Source: Culturomica sp.
Lineage (GTDB): Bacteria; Bacteroidota; Bacteroidia; Bacteroidales; Marinifilaceae
DNA length: 64,000 nt
Assembly: GCA_031262745.1 (NCBI GenBank)
Contig: JAISHE010000065.1
Coordinates: 23,405-87,404 of the forward strand
Direction: 5' to 3'
The translations under genes and the position numbers were made by a program. The notes under the pieces were generated by a model that was not told where the DNA came from, did not search any database, and saw only the letters and a list, made by a program, of their open reading frames with translations. Position 1 is the stretch's first letter, and each line of letters begins with the position of its first letter. Shown here in pieces: positions 1 through 9,152 of the stretch.

Positions 1-1
1 C

Positions 2-592
2 GCACGCATAGGTAAGGAATATCAGGCTAAAAATCCGGCTCACACCGGCGAAGAGGATTACAACTTCTTTATGGCAGTGCATTTTCCGGACAATCAGTTG
101 AAAATCATCGACTACAACAGAGTAGTTAAGGATTTAAACGGCTTGAGCAAAGAAGAATTTCTTAAAAAATTGGATGATACCTTTAAGGTAGAAGACAAAG
201 GAACTGATATTTATCATCCTTCACAGCTGCATGAATTCGGCATGTACATTGACGGTAAGTGGTATAAATTGACGGCAAAAGCCGGTAGTTACGATGATAA
301 AGACCCAATAGGTATTTTGGATGTTACGGTGCTTTCCAAACATGTGCTTGCCGACATTTTGGATATTCAAGACCTACGCACCTCCACACGCATTGATTTT
401 GTGGGTGGCATAAGAGGTTTGGAAGAATTGAAAAAGCGTGTAGACAGCGGAGAAATGAAAGTAGCATTTGCCTTATATCCTGTGTCTATGCAACAACTGC
501 TTGACATTGCCGATAGCGGTAATATTATGCCTCCGAAGACTACTTGGTTTGAACCTAAACTCCGTTCCGGCTTGGTTATTCATAAGATCTGA
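2..592 (+). CDS. DUF1015-family protein, C-terminal part (cut by window edge)
   Basis: The reading frame is open from base 2 and ends at TGA (590-592), giving 196 residues with no start in view, so the N-terminal part lies outside the window. The text resembles the conserved C-terminal half of DUF1015 proteins, including the stretches FFMAVHFPDNQL, DYNRVVKDL, HPSQLHEFGMYIDGKWY and FALYPVSM near the end. Members are soluble proteins of about 400 residues with no firmly established reaction. In Bacteroidota they are often found beside serine-biosynthesis genes, but that neighbour is not visible here. A strong terminator follows 30 bases after the stop, so this is the last gene of its transcript. 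The family assignment is from memory of the motif pattern. Confidence 0.75.
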   Translation, partial: ARIGKEYQAKNPAHTGEEDYNFFMAVHFPDNQLKIIDYNRVVKDLNGLSKEEFLKKLDDTFKVEDKGTDIYHPSQLHEFGMYIDGKWYKLTAKAGSYDDKDPIGILDVTVLSKHVLADILDIQDLRTSTRIDFVGGIRGLEELKKRVDSGEMKVAFALYPVSMQQLLDIADSGNIMPPKTTWFEPKLRSGLVIHKI

Positions 593-622
593 TTCAATAA
601 GATAAATCGTGTGTACTTGTTT

Positions 623-662
623 GTAGGGGGGCGTTACATTCGACGTCCTCCTACTTTTTTTT
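623..662 (+). terminator. Rho-independent terminator after the DUF1015 gene
   Basis: An 11-bp stem (623-633 with 644-654, two G-U pairs) and a 10-base loop are followed directly by eight T. It starts 30 bases after the stop codon at 592 on the same strand. Confidence 0.85.
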
Positions 663-717
663 ACTGACTTCTGAACTCTGACGTTAAAGTTAAAAGCATG
701 GAGTTCAAAGCTCCGAA

Positions 718-949
718 CTCCGAAATTGATGCTCTGAACTCCGAAGTCGATGCTCTGAACTCCGAAGTCGATGCTCTGAACTCCGAAGTCGATGCTCTGA
801 ACTCCGAAATCGAGGTTCCGAACTCCGAAGTCGAGGTTCCGAACTCCAAAATCGAGGTTCCGAACTCCAAAGTCGACGCTCTGAACTCCGAAGTCGATGC
901 TCTGAACTCCGAAAATCGATGCTTTGAACTCCGAAGTCGATGCTTTGAA
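718..949. repeat. 21-bp tandem repeat array, 11 units
   Basis: Eleven head-to-tail units run from 718 to 949, with partial copies on both sides (about 700-717 and 950-956). The commonest unit reads CTCCGAAGTCGATGCTCTGA plus A. Ten units are 21 bp. The tenth is 22 bp because of one extra A, so a reading frame cannot be kept across the array. Sequence variants cluster: ATTG, AGTC and AATC in the middle, GAGGTTC against GATGCTC at the end. The array lies between two terminators facing each other, so it appears untranslated. A second array of 21-bp units with a similar core is at 14421-14697. Confidence 0.9.
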
Positions 950-957
950 CTCCGAAT

Positions 958-993
958 TAAAAAAAAAGACTCGGAAGCAATCGCTTCCGAGTC
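958..993 (-). terminator. Rho-independent terminator of the susCD operon
   Basis: A perfect 11-bp stem (968-978 with 983-993) has a 4-base loop. On the minus strand it is followed by nine T (959-967). It lies about 80 bases past the susD stop codon and reads in the same direction. Confidence 0.85.
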
Positions 994-1075
994 CCCGAAC
1001 TACTCTACCGGTTAATTTACAAGTATGAATCGAATGATTTTTACTAACTCAATAATATAGAGTAATCATTTTTGA

Positions 1076-3007
1076 TTAATAGTTAGGATTCTGATAAGCT
1101 GCCTTTGTGGCATCATCCACAGCCATTGCATCCAACTGACCTTGCGGAATGGGACGCAAATAGTGATAATCTTCAATAGTACGATTAACCGTTTGAGCGT
1201 TATGATCACCCTTGCTTGAACTGCAAATGCGATAAGAGCCTGCAACTTCTGCCCACTTTTGTGTGCGAACCAAGTCATACCAACGATAACCTTCGCCGAA
1301 GAATTCGCGTGAACGTTCTTCCAGAATATAATCAATATCAATTGTAGCAGGCGTAGCAGCAACCATAGCAGCACTATTATCTTCATCCTTTACTACGTTA
1401 CCGTTGTTTGACCAACGCCATTTTCCGGCACGTGCACGAAGTACGTTTACCAATTCTCTTGCACTGTAGCCCGATGTAGTAGTGGCACCCATCACGGCTG
1501 CTTCTGCTGCAATCAAGTACAATTCTGAGAATTTAGCTATGTTCCAAGGACGTGTTAAAGCTCCGTTAGGTTGTCCCAAACCGGCACCGTTATCGGTACG
1601 ATATGTACCTATCTTCCAAAGTCCGGGATATACAACACGGCTGATACCGGACGGATTGATAACCCAATCGGCTCTGCCGGGCAATGTTCCCGCACCGATA
1701 TTGCTCTTGCCTGCACCTTCTGTGTAAGTTACGGGAGTTGCAGGTTCTTCGTCAAGGAAGGTAAGGATAGCATCACCGTTTGCCACAGGTAGACCGTTTG
1801 CATTATAAACACTACCCGTAATACCGGCTTTTGTCCAGTTGCCACGATAAACCGTAACAAACGTTCCGTCATAGCGGGAGTCGTTAGTTTTATCGGCAAA
1901 AGTTTCGGTAACTGCATCAATAGTCGGTGTCATACGTGTCCAAGGACGTCCGCCCCATTGCACGGCATCACGTTGAACAGAACTAAGATTGTAGTTCTCT
2001 CCGTCTGCAGAACTTCTAATTTCGGTGTAGTTCCAAGTAACAAACCATGAAGCAAAACTTTCGGGAGCACTACCGTTACTATATGAAAGGCTGGCTTGAT
2101 TGTATTGTTCACTTTCACAGTGGTCGCTATAGAGCACGATTTCATTGTTACGATCATTGCTGCCCAAGTTTACATCATAGAAAGTAGATTGCAAACCGAA
2201 AGGTCCGGGATGCGTGATAGCATCCAATGCCACGTTGTAAGCTTCTTGGAAATACCATGATGCATCGTGTCCGTCGGGATCGGTGCGAGGTGTTTCGGGA
2301 TAAGTCGGAATATTTCCCGGATTTTGCAACCACCATCCGTAAGTCAAATAAGCTTTTGCCAAATAAAGGCGTGCTGCGGTTTTGGTTACACCACCGGTAA
2401 CACGTCCCGTTTCGGGCAACGTCTCAATACAAATTTTCAAATCGGGGAAAATAGCTCTCGTGTACACTTCGGGAACAGTGTTACGAACCGACGTACGCGA
2501 AGGAGTGATATTGAATTTCAATTCACCCGATCCCAAGTCAAGAGGCACACCACCGAAAGTCTGTACCAACATAAAGTAATCCCAAGCACGGAAGAAACGA
2601 GCTTCCGAAACCAAAGATTCCGCAAGATTAACAGCTGCGGCATTTTCAATAATACCGTTTGCAGTGTTGATATTAGAGAATGCAGTACCCCACAAAACAT
2701 CGGAACGACTGCTTGATGACGTCAAAGAACCTGCTCCCGACATATCGGTATCCTTAAAGTTATTATCGGCACTTTGTGCATAAGTGTACTCATCCGTACC
2801 GCTCTCGGTGGCTGCATAATAATATTGTCCGAAAATGTAGCGGGTGTGGGAGTAAAGCGAAGTTATCCCTCCCTGAATACCCTCTTCGGTTTGAAAATAC
2901 CCCGGTTCAAAAATGTCTCGTGGTTTTTCTTCGAGAACATCATCACAGGCTGTAGCAAACAGCATGAGGATGGCTGCTCCGGTCATGATTGATTTTATAT
3001 TTTTCAT
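1076..3007 (-). CDS. SusD/RagB-family nutrient-binding outer-membrane lipoprotein
   Basis: This 643-residue protein is the surface glycan- or nutrient-binding partner of the SusC porin encoded just upstream. The N-terminus is a lipoprotein signal with Cys21 after a hydrophobic stretch ending FATA. The residues D22-D23 after the Cys fit the acidic export signal of Bacteroidota surface lipoproteins. The family pattern is visible: an EEGIQGGITSLYSHT segment, SEARFFRAWDYFMLV (TPR-like SusD core), KTAARLYLAKAYLTYG, and near the end ILEERSREFFGEGYRWYDLVR followed by HYLRPIPQGQLDA. The length is high in the usual 500-650 range. The start is 27 bases after the susC stop, and the operon ends at the terminator near 958-993. 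No glycosidase or regulator is adjacent, so the substrate cannot be predicted. Confidence 0.93.
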   Translation of the reverse strand: MKNIKSIMTGAAILMLFATACDDVLEEKPRDIFEPGYFQTEEGIQGGITSLYSHTRYIFGQYYYAATESGTDEYTYAQSADNNFKDTDMSGAGSLTSSSSRSDVLWGTAFSNINTANGIIENAAAVNLAESLVSEARFFRAWDYFMLVQTFGGVPLDLGSGELKFNITPSRTSVRNTVPEVYTRAIFPDLKICIETLPETGRVTGGVTKTAARLYLAKAYLTYGWWLQNPGNIPTYPETPRTDPDGHDASWYFQEAYNVALDAITHPGPFGLQSTFYDVNLGSNDRNNEIVLYSDHCESEQYNQASLSYSNGSAPESFASWFVTWNYTEIRSSADGENYNLSSVQRDAVQWGGRPWTRMTPTIDAVTETFADKTNDSRYDGTFVTVYRGNWTKAGITGSVYNANGLPVANGDAILTFLDEEPATPVTYTEGAGKSNIGAGTLPGRADWVINPSGISRVVYPGLWKIGTYRTDNGAGLGQPNGALTRPWNIAKFSELYLIAAEAAVMGATTTSGYSARELVNVLRARAGKWRWSNNGNVVKDEDNSAAMVAATPATIDIDYILEERSREFFGEGYRWYDLVRTQKWAEVAGSYRICSSSKGDHNAQTVNRTIEDYHYLRPIPQGQLDAMAVDDATKAAYQNPNY

Positions 3008-3034
3008 ATTGCTAATATTTTTATTCTTATAAAA

Positions 3035-6000
3035 TTAAAACGACAAACTTAATCCGAAAATAAAGTTGCGCGTAGACGGTACGTTGGTACCTACTGTCAA
3101 CATCGTGCTTGCATTATAAGGTAAGCTACCGGTAACAGCTGCATTTTCATTACCGTGAGAGTTGGTTACAGGATCCAAACCTGTTTCCTTATTAAACGGT
3201 GAGAAAAGTACAAATGCGTTTTGCAACGTAAAATAAAGACGAGCTCTGCTTATGCCGGTGTCTTTCACCCACTTCATATCGTCGAAGTTGTAACCGAGTG
3301 TAATGGAACCTACTTTGAAATATGACGCATCGAAATAACCGAGCGTGCTACCATATTTTGGGTTATCACCGCTCTGGATACCGCCGGGTTTCGGATATTT
3401 GGCACCCGTATTTTCCGGTGTCCAATAGTCCACTTTCACATTTCCGCGTCGTCCGGTAAGCATATTTAAGTAACCGTTAGAGGCATGCAATGAGCTTACT
3501 AACAAACCACCGTGCTGGAATGTTCCGATAACATTCAAATCCCAACCTTTGTAGGCAACACGCGTGTTGAAACCGCCTTGCCAATCCGGATCGGCATTCA
3601 AGATCTGTCTGTCGGCAGCGTCGATTGCTCTTTCAGGTGTGCCGTCGGCATTATATCCTCCGGTATATTTCACTTTTATCATACCGGCGTTACCACCCGG
3701 TTCAAGCACATTCAAATAAGGATCACCTTCCTGCCAAAGACCGATTTTCTTATAGTCGAAAACAGAGTTAATAGAATGACCTACAAACCAAGCATTGGCT
3801 TCGTCGCGTTCCTGACCGGAAGCAAGTTCGGTGATTTCATTACGGTTTGCATAGAAATTAATACCTGCATCCCATGTCCAACCATTAACATCGTCAAGAA
3901 TAGTTCCGTTAAGAGAAACTTCAAGACCTGAGTTTTTCACCTTACCTATATTATCATAGTAACCGCCTACACCTCCCGAACCCGGAAGATTTACGAATTG
4001 AAGAACATCGTTTGTGATGCCTCTATACCATTCAACGGTTCCCGACAAACGGCGATTTAAAACAGAGAAATCCAAACCGATATTCCATGTTTTTGAGAAT
4101 TCCCAACCCAATTCGGGATTAGGCGTTTCCGAAACATAGTAACCGATTGTCATTTGCTCACCGAAGTTGTAGGGACGGGTAGCCAAACGTCCTTGTGTTG
4201 CATACGGACGAACAGCTTGATTGGAAGTAACACCATAACCTACACGTGCTTTCAATTCATCCAACCATTCGTATTTGCTCATAAATGATTCCTTAGCGAT
4301 GTTCCAACCGCCTGAGAAAGCAACATAGTCAATCCACTTATGTCCCTTTGCCAAACGTGAAGAACCGTCTCTACGATAAGATGCAAGCAACATATAACGG
4401 CTGTCGTAATCATACATCAAACGACCCATATATGACTGCAATCCGTATTCTTCGAAATCCTGATTAGCGGGAAGAACGGAAATTTTATCTGCCGGAGCCT
4501 GTCCGAGATTATAGTATTGGAAGTGATCGGAAGGAATATCCGTAGCTGTTACATAAGAACGATCATAATGCGTCTTTTCTGCCGAGTACAGCGCATTTGC
4601 CGTAACATGATGTTTTTCTGCAAAAATTCTTTCGTAAGTAATGAGGTTTTCAACAGTCCAGTTTGTCAAAACGGATTTATCAAGAGAAGCATTTGAAGCT
4701 GCCGTCGGAGTGTCGCTGAACACACCTTCGCCCTGATAAGTTCCTCTATCTCTTGTACGCACGTTCAAACCAACTGTCATACGATAGGTCAAACCTTCAA
4801 CACGTGGGATTTTAACTTCTCCGTAAATAGAGTTGTAGGAACCGATGCCACGTTGTCTGTCGGCATACTTGTCGCCTAATTCATTGATCGCTTTTCTCGA
4901 AAATGCCCAGTAGTTATCGGCAATAGAACTAACCACTCTTTTCCAACTTCTGTCCTCATTATAAGGATCAATAAGTGAAGATAGAGACAAAGAATTATAC
5001 ATGATCAAGTTTTGTCCTTTGGTCATGTTGTAATTATTGTTGGTTGTAAGACCGAAACGGAAATAATCACCTATCTGCTGATCTATGCTGGCACGCAAAG
5101 AAATACGGCTGTAGTTCTGACCCGGCAACAATGATTCGTCTTTAATGTAACCTAAACCGATGTTATAGTTACCGGTTGCTGTTCCACCCGTGATAGCAAG
5201 GTTATGATTCATCGTAGAAGCTGTCTTAAACATAAGATCCTGCCAGTCGGTGTTCATACCCAATATTTCGTCTTTACCCATAGTAGGTTTCTTTGAACCG
5301 TCGCCGAGCACTTCCGAGTAGATACCCGCATCGGCACGCAACTGATAAAGTTCGTCTCCAGACATCATAGGATAACGGTTATAGAGAGTTTTAAAACCGT
5401 AGTATACATCGTATGTAACCTGAGGTTTCTGATCTCTAAATCCTCTATTGGTGGTTACGATGATAACACCGTTGGCACCACGAGAACCGTAAATTGAAGT
5501 TGCCGAAGCATCCTTCAAAATGTCAATACTCTTGATATCATTAGTGTTGATATCACCGAGAGTACCTGCAAAAGGGATACCGTCCAAAACGATGAGCGGA
5601 TTATTATCACCCGACAAAGAGCGAGTACCGCGAATACGAATCTGCATGTCGGCACCCGGTTTGGAATCGGTTTGCGACATTTGCACACCTGCAACACGTC
5701 CTGCCAAAGCACTGGTGATGTTACCTGTTTGCACTTCCTTCAATTCGTTGCCTTGCATGGAAGCCACCGAACCGGTTACAGATTCACGACGTTGCGAACC
5801 ATAACCGATAACCACAACCTCATTAAGAGATTGAGCATCATCCTGCAATATAACATTAAAGTTAGTGTTATCACCTACTAATAAAGTTTGACTTTCAAAC
5901 CCTATAAAAGAGATAACAAGTTTGCCTTTTGAAGAAACGTTCAACGAGAAATTACCGTTAGCATCAGTAACCGTACCGTTTTGTGTTCCTTCTTCAAGAA

Positions 6001-6136
6001 CAGTAGCACCAATTAATACCTCACCCGTAACATCTTTAACACTACCTGTAACGGTAACGTTCTGAGCATACGTAAATAAAGGGATTAACATAACACAAAC
6101 AAAAAGCCCCAAGGACTTAAAAACAATTTTTTTCAT
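3035..6136 (-). CDS. SusC/RagA-family TonB-linked outer-membrane transporter
   Basis: This 1033-residue TonB-dependent porin imports the ligand captured by the SusD partner. A signal peptide covers about residues 1-24 (ends TYA, then Q25). Next come a CarboxypepD_reg-like beta domain (about 27-105), a TonB-box-like segment SLNEVVVIGYGS, and the plug domain with the SusC signature MQIRIRGTRSLSGDNNPLIV. The stretch SIDILKDASATSIYGSRGAN follows, then the C-terminal barrel ending in an aromatic FGLSLSF. The length is typical. susC is the first gene of the two-gene operon. I found no clear TAnnTTTG promoter in the 400 bases upstream, and no HTCS or anti-sigma regulator is adjacent. Confidence 0.95.
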   Translation of the reverse strand: MKKIVFKSLGLFVCVMLIPLFTYAQNVTVTGSVKDVTGEVLIGATVLEEGTQNGTVTDANGNFSLNVSSKGKLVISFIGFESQTLLVGDNTNFNVILQDDAQSLNEVVVIGYGSQRRESVTGSVASMQGNELKEVQTGNITSALAGRVAGVQMSQTDSKPGADMQIRIRGTRSLSGDNNPLIVLDGIPFAGTLGDINTNDIKSIDILKDASATSIYGSRGANGVIIVTTNRGFRDQKPQVTYDVYYGFKTLYNRYPMMSGDELYQLRADAGIYSEVLGDGSKKPTMGKDEILGMNTDWQDLMFKTASTMNHNLAITGGTATGNYNIGLGYIKDESLLPGQNYSRISLRASIDQQIGDYFRFGLTTNNNYNMTKGQNLIMYNSLSLSSLIDPYNEDRSWKRVVSSIADNYWAFSRKAINELGDKYADRQRGIGSYNSIYGEVKIPRVEGLTYRMTVGLNVRTRDRGTYQGEGVFSDTPTAASNASLDKSVLTNWTVENLITYERIFAEKHHVTANALYSAEKTHYDRSYVTATDIPSDHFQYYNLGQAPADKISVLPANQDFEEYGLQSYMGRLMYDYDSRYMLLASYRRDGSSRLAKGHKWIDYVAFSGGWNIAKESFMSKYEWLDELKARVGYGVTSNQAVRPYATQGRLATRPYNFGEQMTIGYYVSETPNPELGWEFSKTWNIGLDFSVLNRRLSGTVEWYRGITNDVLQFVNLPGSGGVGGYYDNIGKVKNSGLEVSLNGTILDDVNGWTWDAGINFYANRNEITELASGQERDEANAWFVGHSINSVFDYKKIGLWQEGDPYLNVLEPGGNAGMIKVKYTGGYNADGTPERAIDAADRQILNADPDWQGGFNTRVAYKGWDLNVIGTFQHGGLLVSSLHASNGYLNMLTGRRGNVKVDYWTPENTGAKYPKPGGIQSGDNPKYGSTLGYFDASYFKVGSITLGYNFDDMKWVKDTGISRARLYFTLQNAFVLFSPFNKETGLDPVTNSHGNENAAVTGSLPYNASTMLTVGTNVPSTRNFIFGLSLSF

Positions 6137-6542
6137 AAAAATTATTCATTTATTAAATTAAAAAAGATTAATCAGTTGATTGATTCTGTTTTTCACTCTG
6201 CAAGTTTATTCTAATTTTAATGCATACCTAATACGGTTGTATTACATTGGCTTGACTAATCGTAACATTACTATTGTTGTATGTAACAGAAATTATTTCA
6301 ACAGTAATATGAAATCGTTTGCATAACTTATTTAGGCAAATGTTTCATACAGAAGCCATTTTTATGCAAAAAATAGAAACTCTCATTTAAGATTTATTTA
6401 GCTTCATTTAAAATAATTGTATATCAATCATTTCGGTATGGCTACATATTCCTTTCCGCTTTCTTGTTTTATGGGTAACTATGGTAATAAAAAGAATGTT
6501 TTTGCATAAATACGACAAAAACGCTCATCAGAGAGCAAAGCG
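6137..6542. other. AT-rich intergenic leader of the susCD operon
   Basis: There is no gene in this stretch. It lies between the susC start (minus strand) and the transposase remnant. It is strongly AT-rich and presumably holds the susC promoter and leader. A scan for the minus-strand Bacteroidota -7 box found only near misses, for example around 6366-6374. Confidence 0.5.
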
Positions 6543-6827
6543 TTATCTATCTATATCGCACGAAGGGGAGGGTGTCCCAAAAGTATTGACACCCCTCTTT
6601 TTATTCGTACCCCTATCCGAGAATGATTTCAAATATTCGATTCTACGGAAGATAGTTGAACTTTTGAGACAGTCTCGGAAAAACACTTCTATATCCCATC
6701 GCCTCTTGTAAGCATCTGCAATTTCTTTTGCTGATAAATCAAAATTGTTGCAGATAAATCGGTATACCCTATTTTTATCTTCTTTACTTTTGGCAATAAT
6801 CAATCGAATTTGAGGTTTATAAAACAA
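6543..6827 (-). pseudogene. IS4-type transposase remnant
   Basis: A 94-codon frame contains the C-terminal catalytic block of DDE transposases of the IS4 group: FICNNFDLSAKEIADAYKRR, then WDIEVFFRDCLK, which is the YxxRW-x-IE motif carrying the last catalytic Glu. The first two Asp residues and most of the protein are missing. The similarity also stops right after the motif, so the gene is truncated at both ends. The tail from about 6650 down to 6543 looks like unrelated read-through. It directly abuts the rmuC stop codon at 6849. No terminal inverted repeats were recognised around it. Confidence 0.7.
6567..6602 (+). terminator. Hairpin followed by T-run inside the transposase remnant
   Basis: The arms 6568-6576 and 6588-6597 (GAGGGTGTC with GACACCCCTC, one bulged base) are followed by five T on the plus strand. 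No plus-strand gene lies just before it, so it may be a relic of a mobile-element end rather than a working terminator. Confidence 0.35.
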
Positions 6828-6848
6828 GAACGAAGTTCATCTGCTTTT

Positions 6849-8201
6849 TTATGACTTTGTCGCTTCTATTTGCTCCTCAGCTATGATATCATCTTCGGCT
6901 GTACTGTCGACAATGAGCTGTTTCTTTGGATTAAGTCCGAGCCGTCTTATGCGTTCCACTCTTGAAATCAGATTACCGCGACCGTCGGAAAGTTGTTTAC
7001 TCACATCGTTGTAAGTGTTTTGTACGGTGTTAAGCTGGTTACCGATTTTTGCAAAGTTTTCGGCAAAAGTTACAAACTTGTCATAAAGGTCGCTTCCCTG
7101 ACGCACGATTTCCATAACATTTTGCGATTGCCTTTCGCTTTGCCAAAGGTTATAAGCTAATTGTAAAGCCATAATAAGATTTGTGGGACTGATGAGTATG
7201 ATGCGCTTTGAATAAGCGTAACTTCCCAAAGATGCGTCGTTTTGCACGGCAAGGATGTAGGACGCTTCGTTAGGAACAAACATCAGGACATATCCTATGG
7301 AATGTTCGACGTATTGCGAATAATTTTTATTACTTAATTCATCAATATGATCTTTTATTGATTTCAGATGATTCTTCAAATAATGTTTTCTTTCTTCTTC
7401 GGTTTCACTTTCCATGTAGGCAGAATAGGCTTTCAACGAAACTTTGGAGTCTATAATCACCGAGCGTTTTTCCGGAAATCGTACAATAACGTCGGGGCGC
7501 ATTCTCTCTCCGTCTACCGTCTTGCTTTCCTGAATAAAGTATTCTTCATCTTTACGAAGTCCCGATTTTTCAAGCATGCTTTCCAAAATCATTTCGCCCC
7601 AATCACCCTGTGTCTTAGTGTTTCCCTTCAATGCCTTTGTGAGATTGACGGCATCGTTACCTATTTCCTGTGTGCGCTTCATAACCTCTTCAATGGCTTT
7701 TTCAAGAGATGCCTTGTTCTCTGCCCCTGCAATGCGACTTTCGTTTACGGCTTTCTCAAAATTTTGAAGTTTATCTTTTAGCGGATTAAGAATAGCCTCT
7801 AATTGTTCCTTATTGGTGCTACGGAGATTGCCCGACTTCTTTTCCAACACTTCATTTGCCACCGCCTGAAATTCACTTTTCATTAATTCCGACTTTTCTT
7901 TCCATTGCTTTTCAAGAAGTTCTTTGGTCTTCTCAAAATTCTCTTCCAACAATTTGATATTGCCGAGCAACGCTTTCTTTTCAATCTCAAAGGCTTCTTT
8001 TGAAGTTTCCAATCGAGTACGTAGTTCTATATTTTCCTCATTTTTGATTTCTGCCTTCCTTAATTCGGTTTTATAGTTTTCGTTTTCGGAAGTCAACGAA
8101 TCAATAATGTAATGCAATTTACCGCTTTTGGCATTTCCCACAAACCACATTATTATTATTCCTGCAAATGCACCACCCAATAAACTTATGATAATTCCCA
8201 T
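6849..8201 (-). CDS. rmuC: DNA recombination protein RmuC
   Basis: The protein has 450 residues. An N-terminal membrane anchor (about residues 3-20, IIISLLGGAFAGIIIMWF) is followed by a long Glu/Lys-rich coiled coil (about 25-190). The conserved RmuC nuclease-like domain comes next, with TQGDWGEMILESMLEKSGL, RPDVIVRFPEKRSVIIDSKV and GYVLMFVPNEASY. RmuC is linked to limiting DNA inversions and genome rearrangement, and its domain belongs to the restriction-endonuclease-like fold. Upstream on the minus strand a -7 box TACCTTTG lies at 8225-8232, about 24 bases before the start, but no -33 box stands at the right distance. The gene is monocistronic, with the transposase remnant just past its stop. 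Confidence 0.92.
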   Translation of the reverse strand: MGIIISLLGGAFAGIIIMWFVGNAKSGKLHYIIDSLTSENENYKTELRKAEIKNEENIELRTRLETSKEAFEIEKKALLGNIKLLEENFEKTKELLEKQWKEKSELMKSEFQAVANEVLEKKSGNLRSTNKEQLEAILNPLKDKLQNFEKAVNESRIAGAENKASLEKAIEEVMKRTQEIGNDAVNLTKALKGNTKTQGDWGEMILESMLEKSGLRKDEEYFIQESKTVDGERMRPDVIVRFPEKRSVIIDSKVSLKAYSAYMESETEEERKHYLKNHLKSIKDHIDELSNKNYSQYVEHSIGYVLMFVPNEASYILAVQNDASLGSYAYSKRIILISPTNLIMALQLAYNLWQSERQSQNVMEIVRQGSDLYDKFVTFAENFAKIGNQLNTVQNTYNDVSKQLSDGRGNLISRVERIRRLGLNPKKQLIVDSTAEDDIIAEEQIEATKS

Positions 8202-8300
8202 AACTTATTTTTAAATCGTTTTGACAAAGGTAACAGGATTAATACTATTCGAGAAATCAATATGAGAAAAAACAGCTATATTTGTGGAAAATGTTTTGAC

Positions 8301-9152
8301 ATGAAAGCAAATATTATTAAAAGCATACAAATCTACGGCTTGTGGCGTAAATACGATTTCATTTGGGAACACCTCAACGAAGATGTGAATGTGCTTATCG
8401 GTATCAACGGTAGCGGTAAAACGACCTTGTTTAATATTATCGATGCTCTGCTAACCGCCGATTTGAAACAGATCAAAACTTATAATGTCAAAGTTGAAAT
8501 GCAAATCGGAGAACGCCTTTTATCTTACGATTCCAAAACAACTTCTCAACAAATGAAAGCACAATTGGCTGATGTGAATTATGTTAAAATCAGTACATTC
8601 GACATCCCTCTAAAAGATAAACCAAAAGCGGGAAAGGAATTTAGCCAACTCTACAATGAACTTTACGACATTGTATATCGAATAGGCGGCGAGGAACCTT
8701 CTTTTTCGGACTATCGACTGAAAGCCACTAATTTTCCGGAACAGGCTAAACGTGTCAATACACGTATACAAACCTTTTATAAAACAGTAGATGCACTTTT
8801 TTCAAAGACAGGTAAAATAATAGGTATCGACCCTTACACCAATCATTTGATTTTCAGAAATGGAGATGAAACAATACCTTTGCATAAACTTTCTTCCGGA
8901 GAAAAACAATTATTGATTATCCTTCTAAAAGCATTTCTTATGGAAGAAAAACCCTACATCCTTCTTATGGATGAACCGGAAATCTCTCTTCACATAGAAT
9001 GGCAATATAGACTTTTGGAAGAAATCCGCAAACTAAATCCTAATTGCCAAATTATCACATCCACACATTCACCGAGTATATTCGGAGACGGCTGGAGCGA
9101 TAAACTCTTCTTTGTAGACGAATTGATATATGCACAACCCTCAAGTAGATAA
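8301..9152 (+). CDS. AAA ATPase of a DUF4435-associated (PARIS-like) pair
   Basis: The protein has 283 residues from the ATG at 8301. An upstream in-frame ATG at 8262 would add 13 residues, but a TATATTTG -7-like box (8277-8284) overlaps that stretch and the family-like text starts at MKANIIKS. It is an ABC/SMC-type ATPase. It shows Walker A GINGSGKTT (34-42), signature LSSGEKQ (197-203), Walker B ILLMDEPE with Asp224-Glu225, and the switch HSP with His256. It overlaps the next gene by 23 bases. A small AAA ATPase coupled to a DUF4435 TOPRIM-like protein is the architecture of PARIS (AriA-AriB) anti-phage modules. That role is an inference from architecture. The protein is shorter than the AriA proteins I recall. 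Confidence 0.8.
   Translation: MKANIIKSIQIYGLWRKYDFIWEHLNEDVNVLIGINGSGKTTLFNIIDALLTADLKQIKTYNVKVEMQIGERLLSYDSKTTSQQMKAQLADVNYVKISTFDIPLKDKPKAGKEFSQLYNELYDIVYRIGGEEPSFSDYRLKATNFPEQAKRVNTRIQTFYKTVDALFSKTGKIIGIDPYTNHLIFRNGDETIPLHKLSSGEKQLLIILLKAFLMEEKPYILLMDEPEISLHIEWQYRLLEEIRKLNPNCQIITSTHSPSIFGDGWSDKLFFVDELIYAQPSSR

Noticed and set aside
718..949. CRISPR array
   Set aside because: Units are contiguous without unique spacers, the repeat is only 21 bp, and no cas genes are nearby.
661..1015. Open frames on both strands through the 21-bp repeat array, one giving a heptad coiled-coil pattern
   Set aside because: The frame is open only because the period is a multiple of three; one 22-bp unit shifts it, no ribosome site precedes it, and the array lies between two terminators.
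8277..8284. TATATTTG as a firm promoter of the AAA/DUF4435 pair
   Set aside because: No TTTG lies at the required distance upstream, and transcription would begin only about 10 bases before the chosen ATG.
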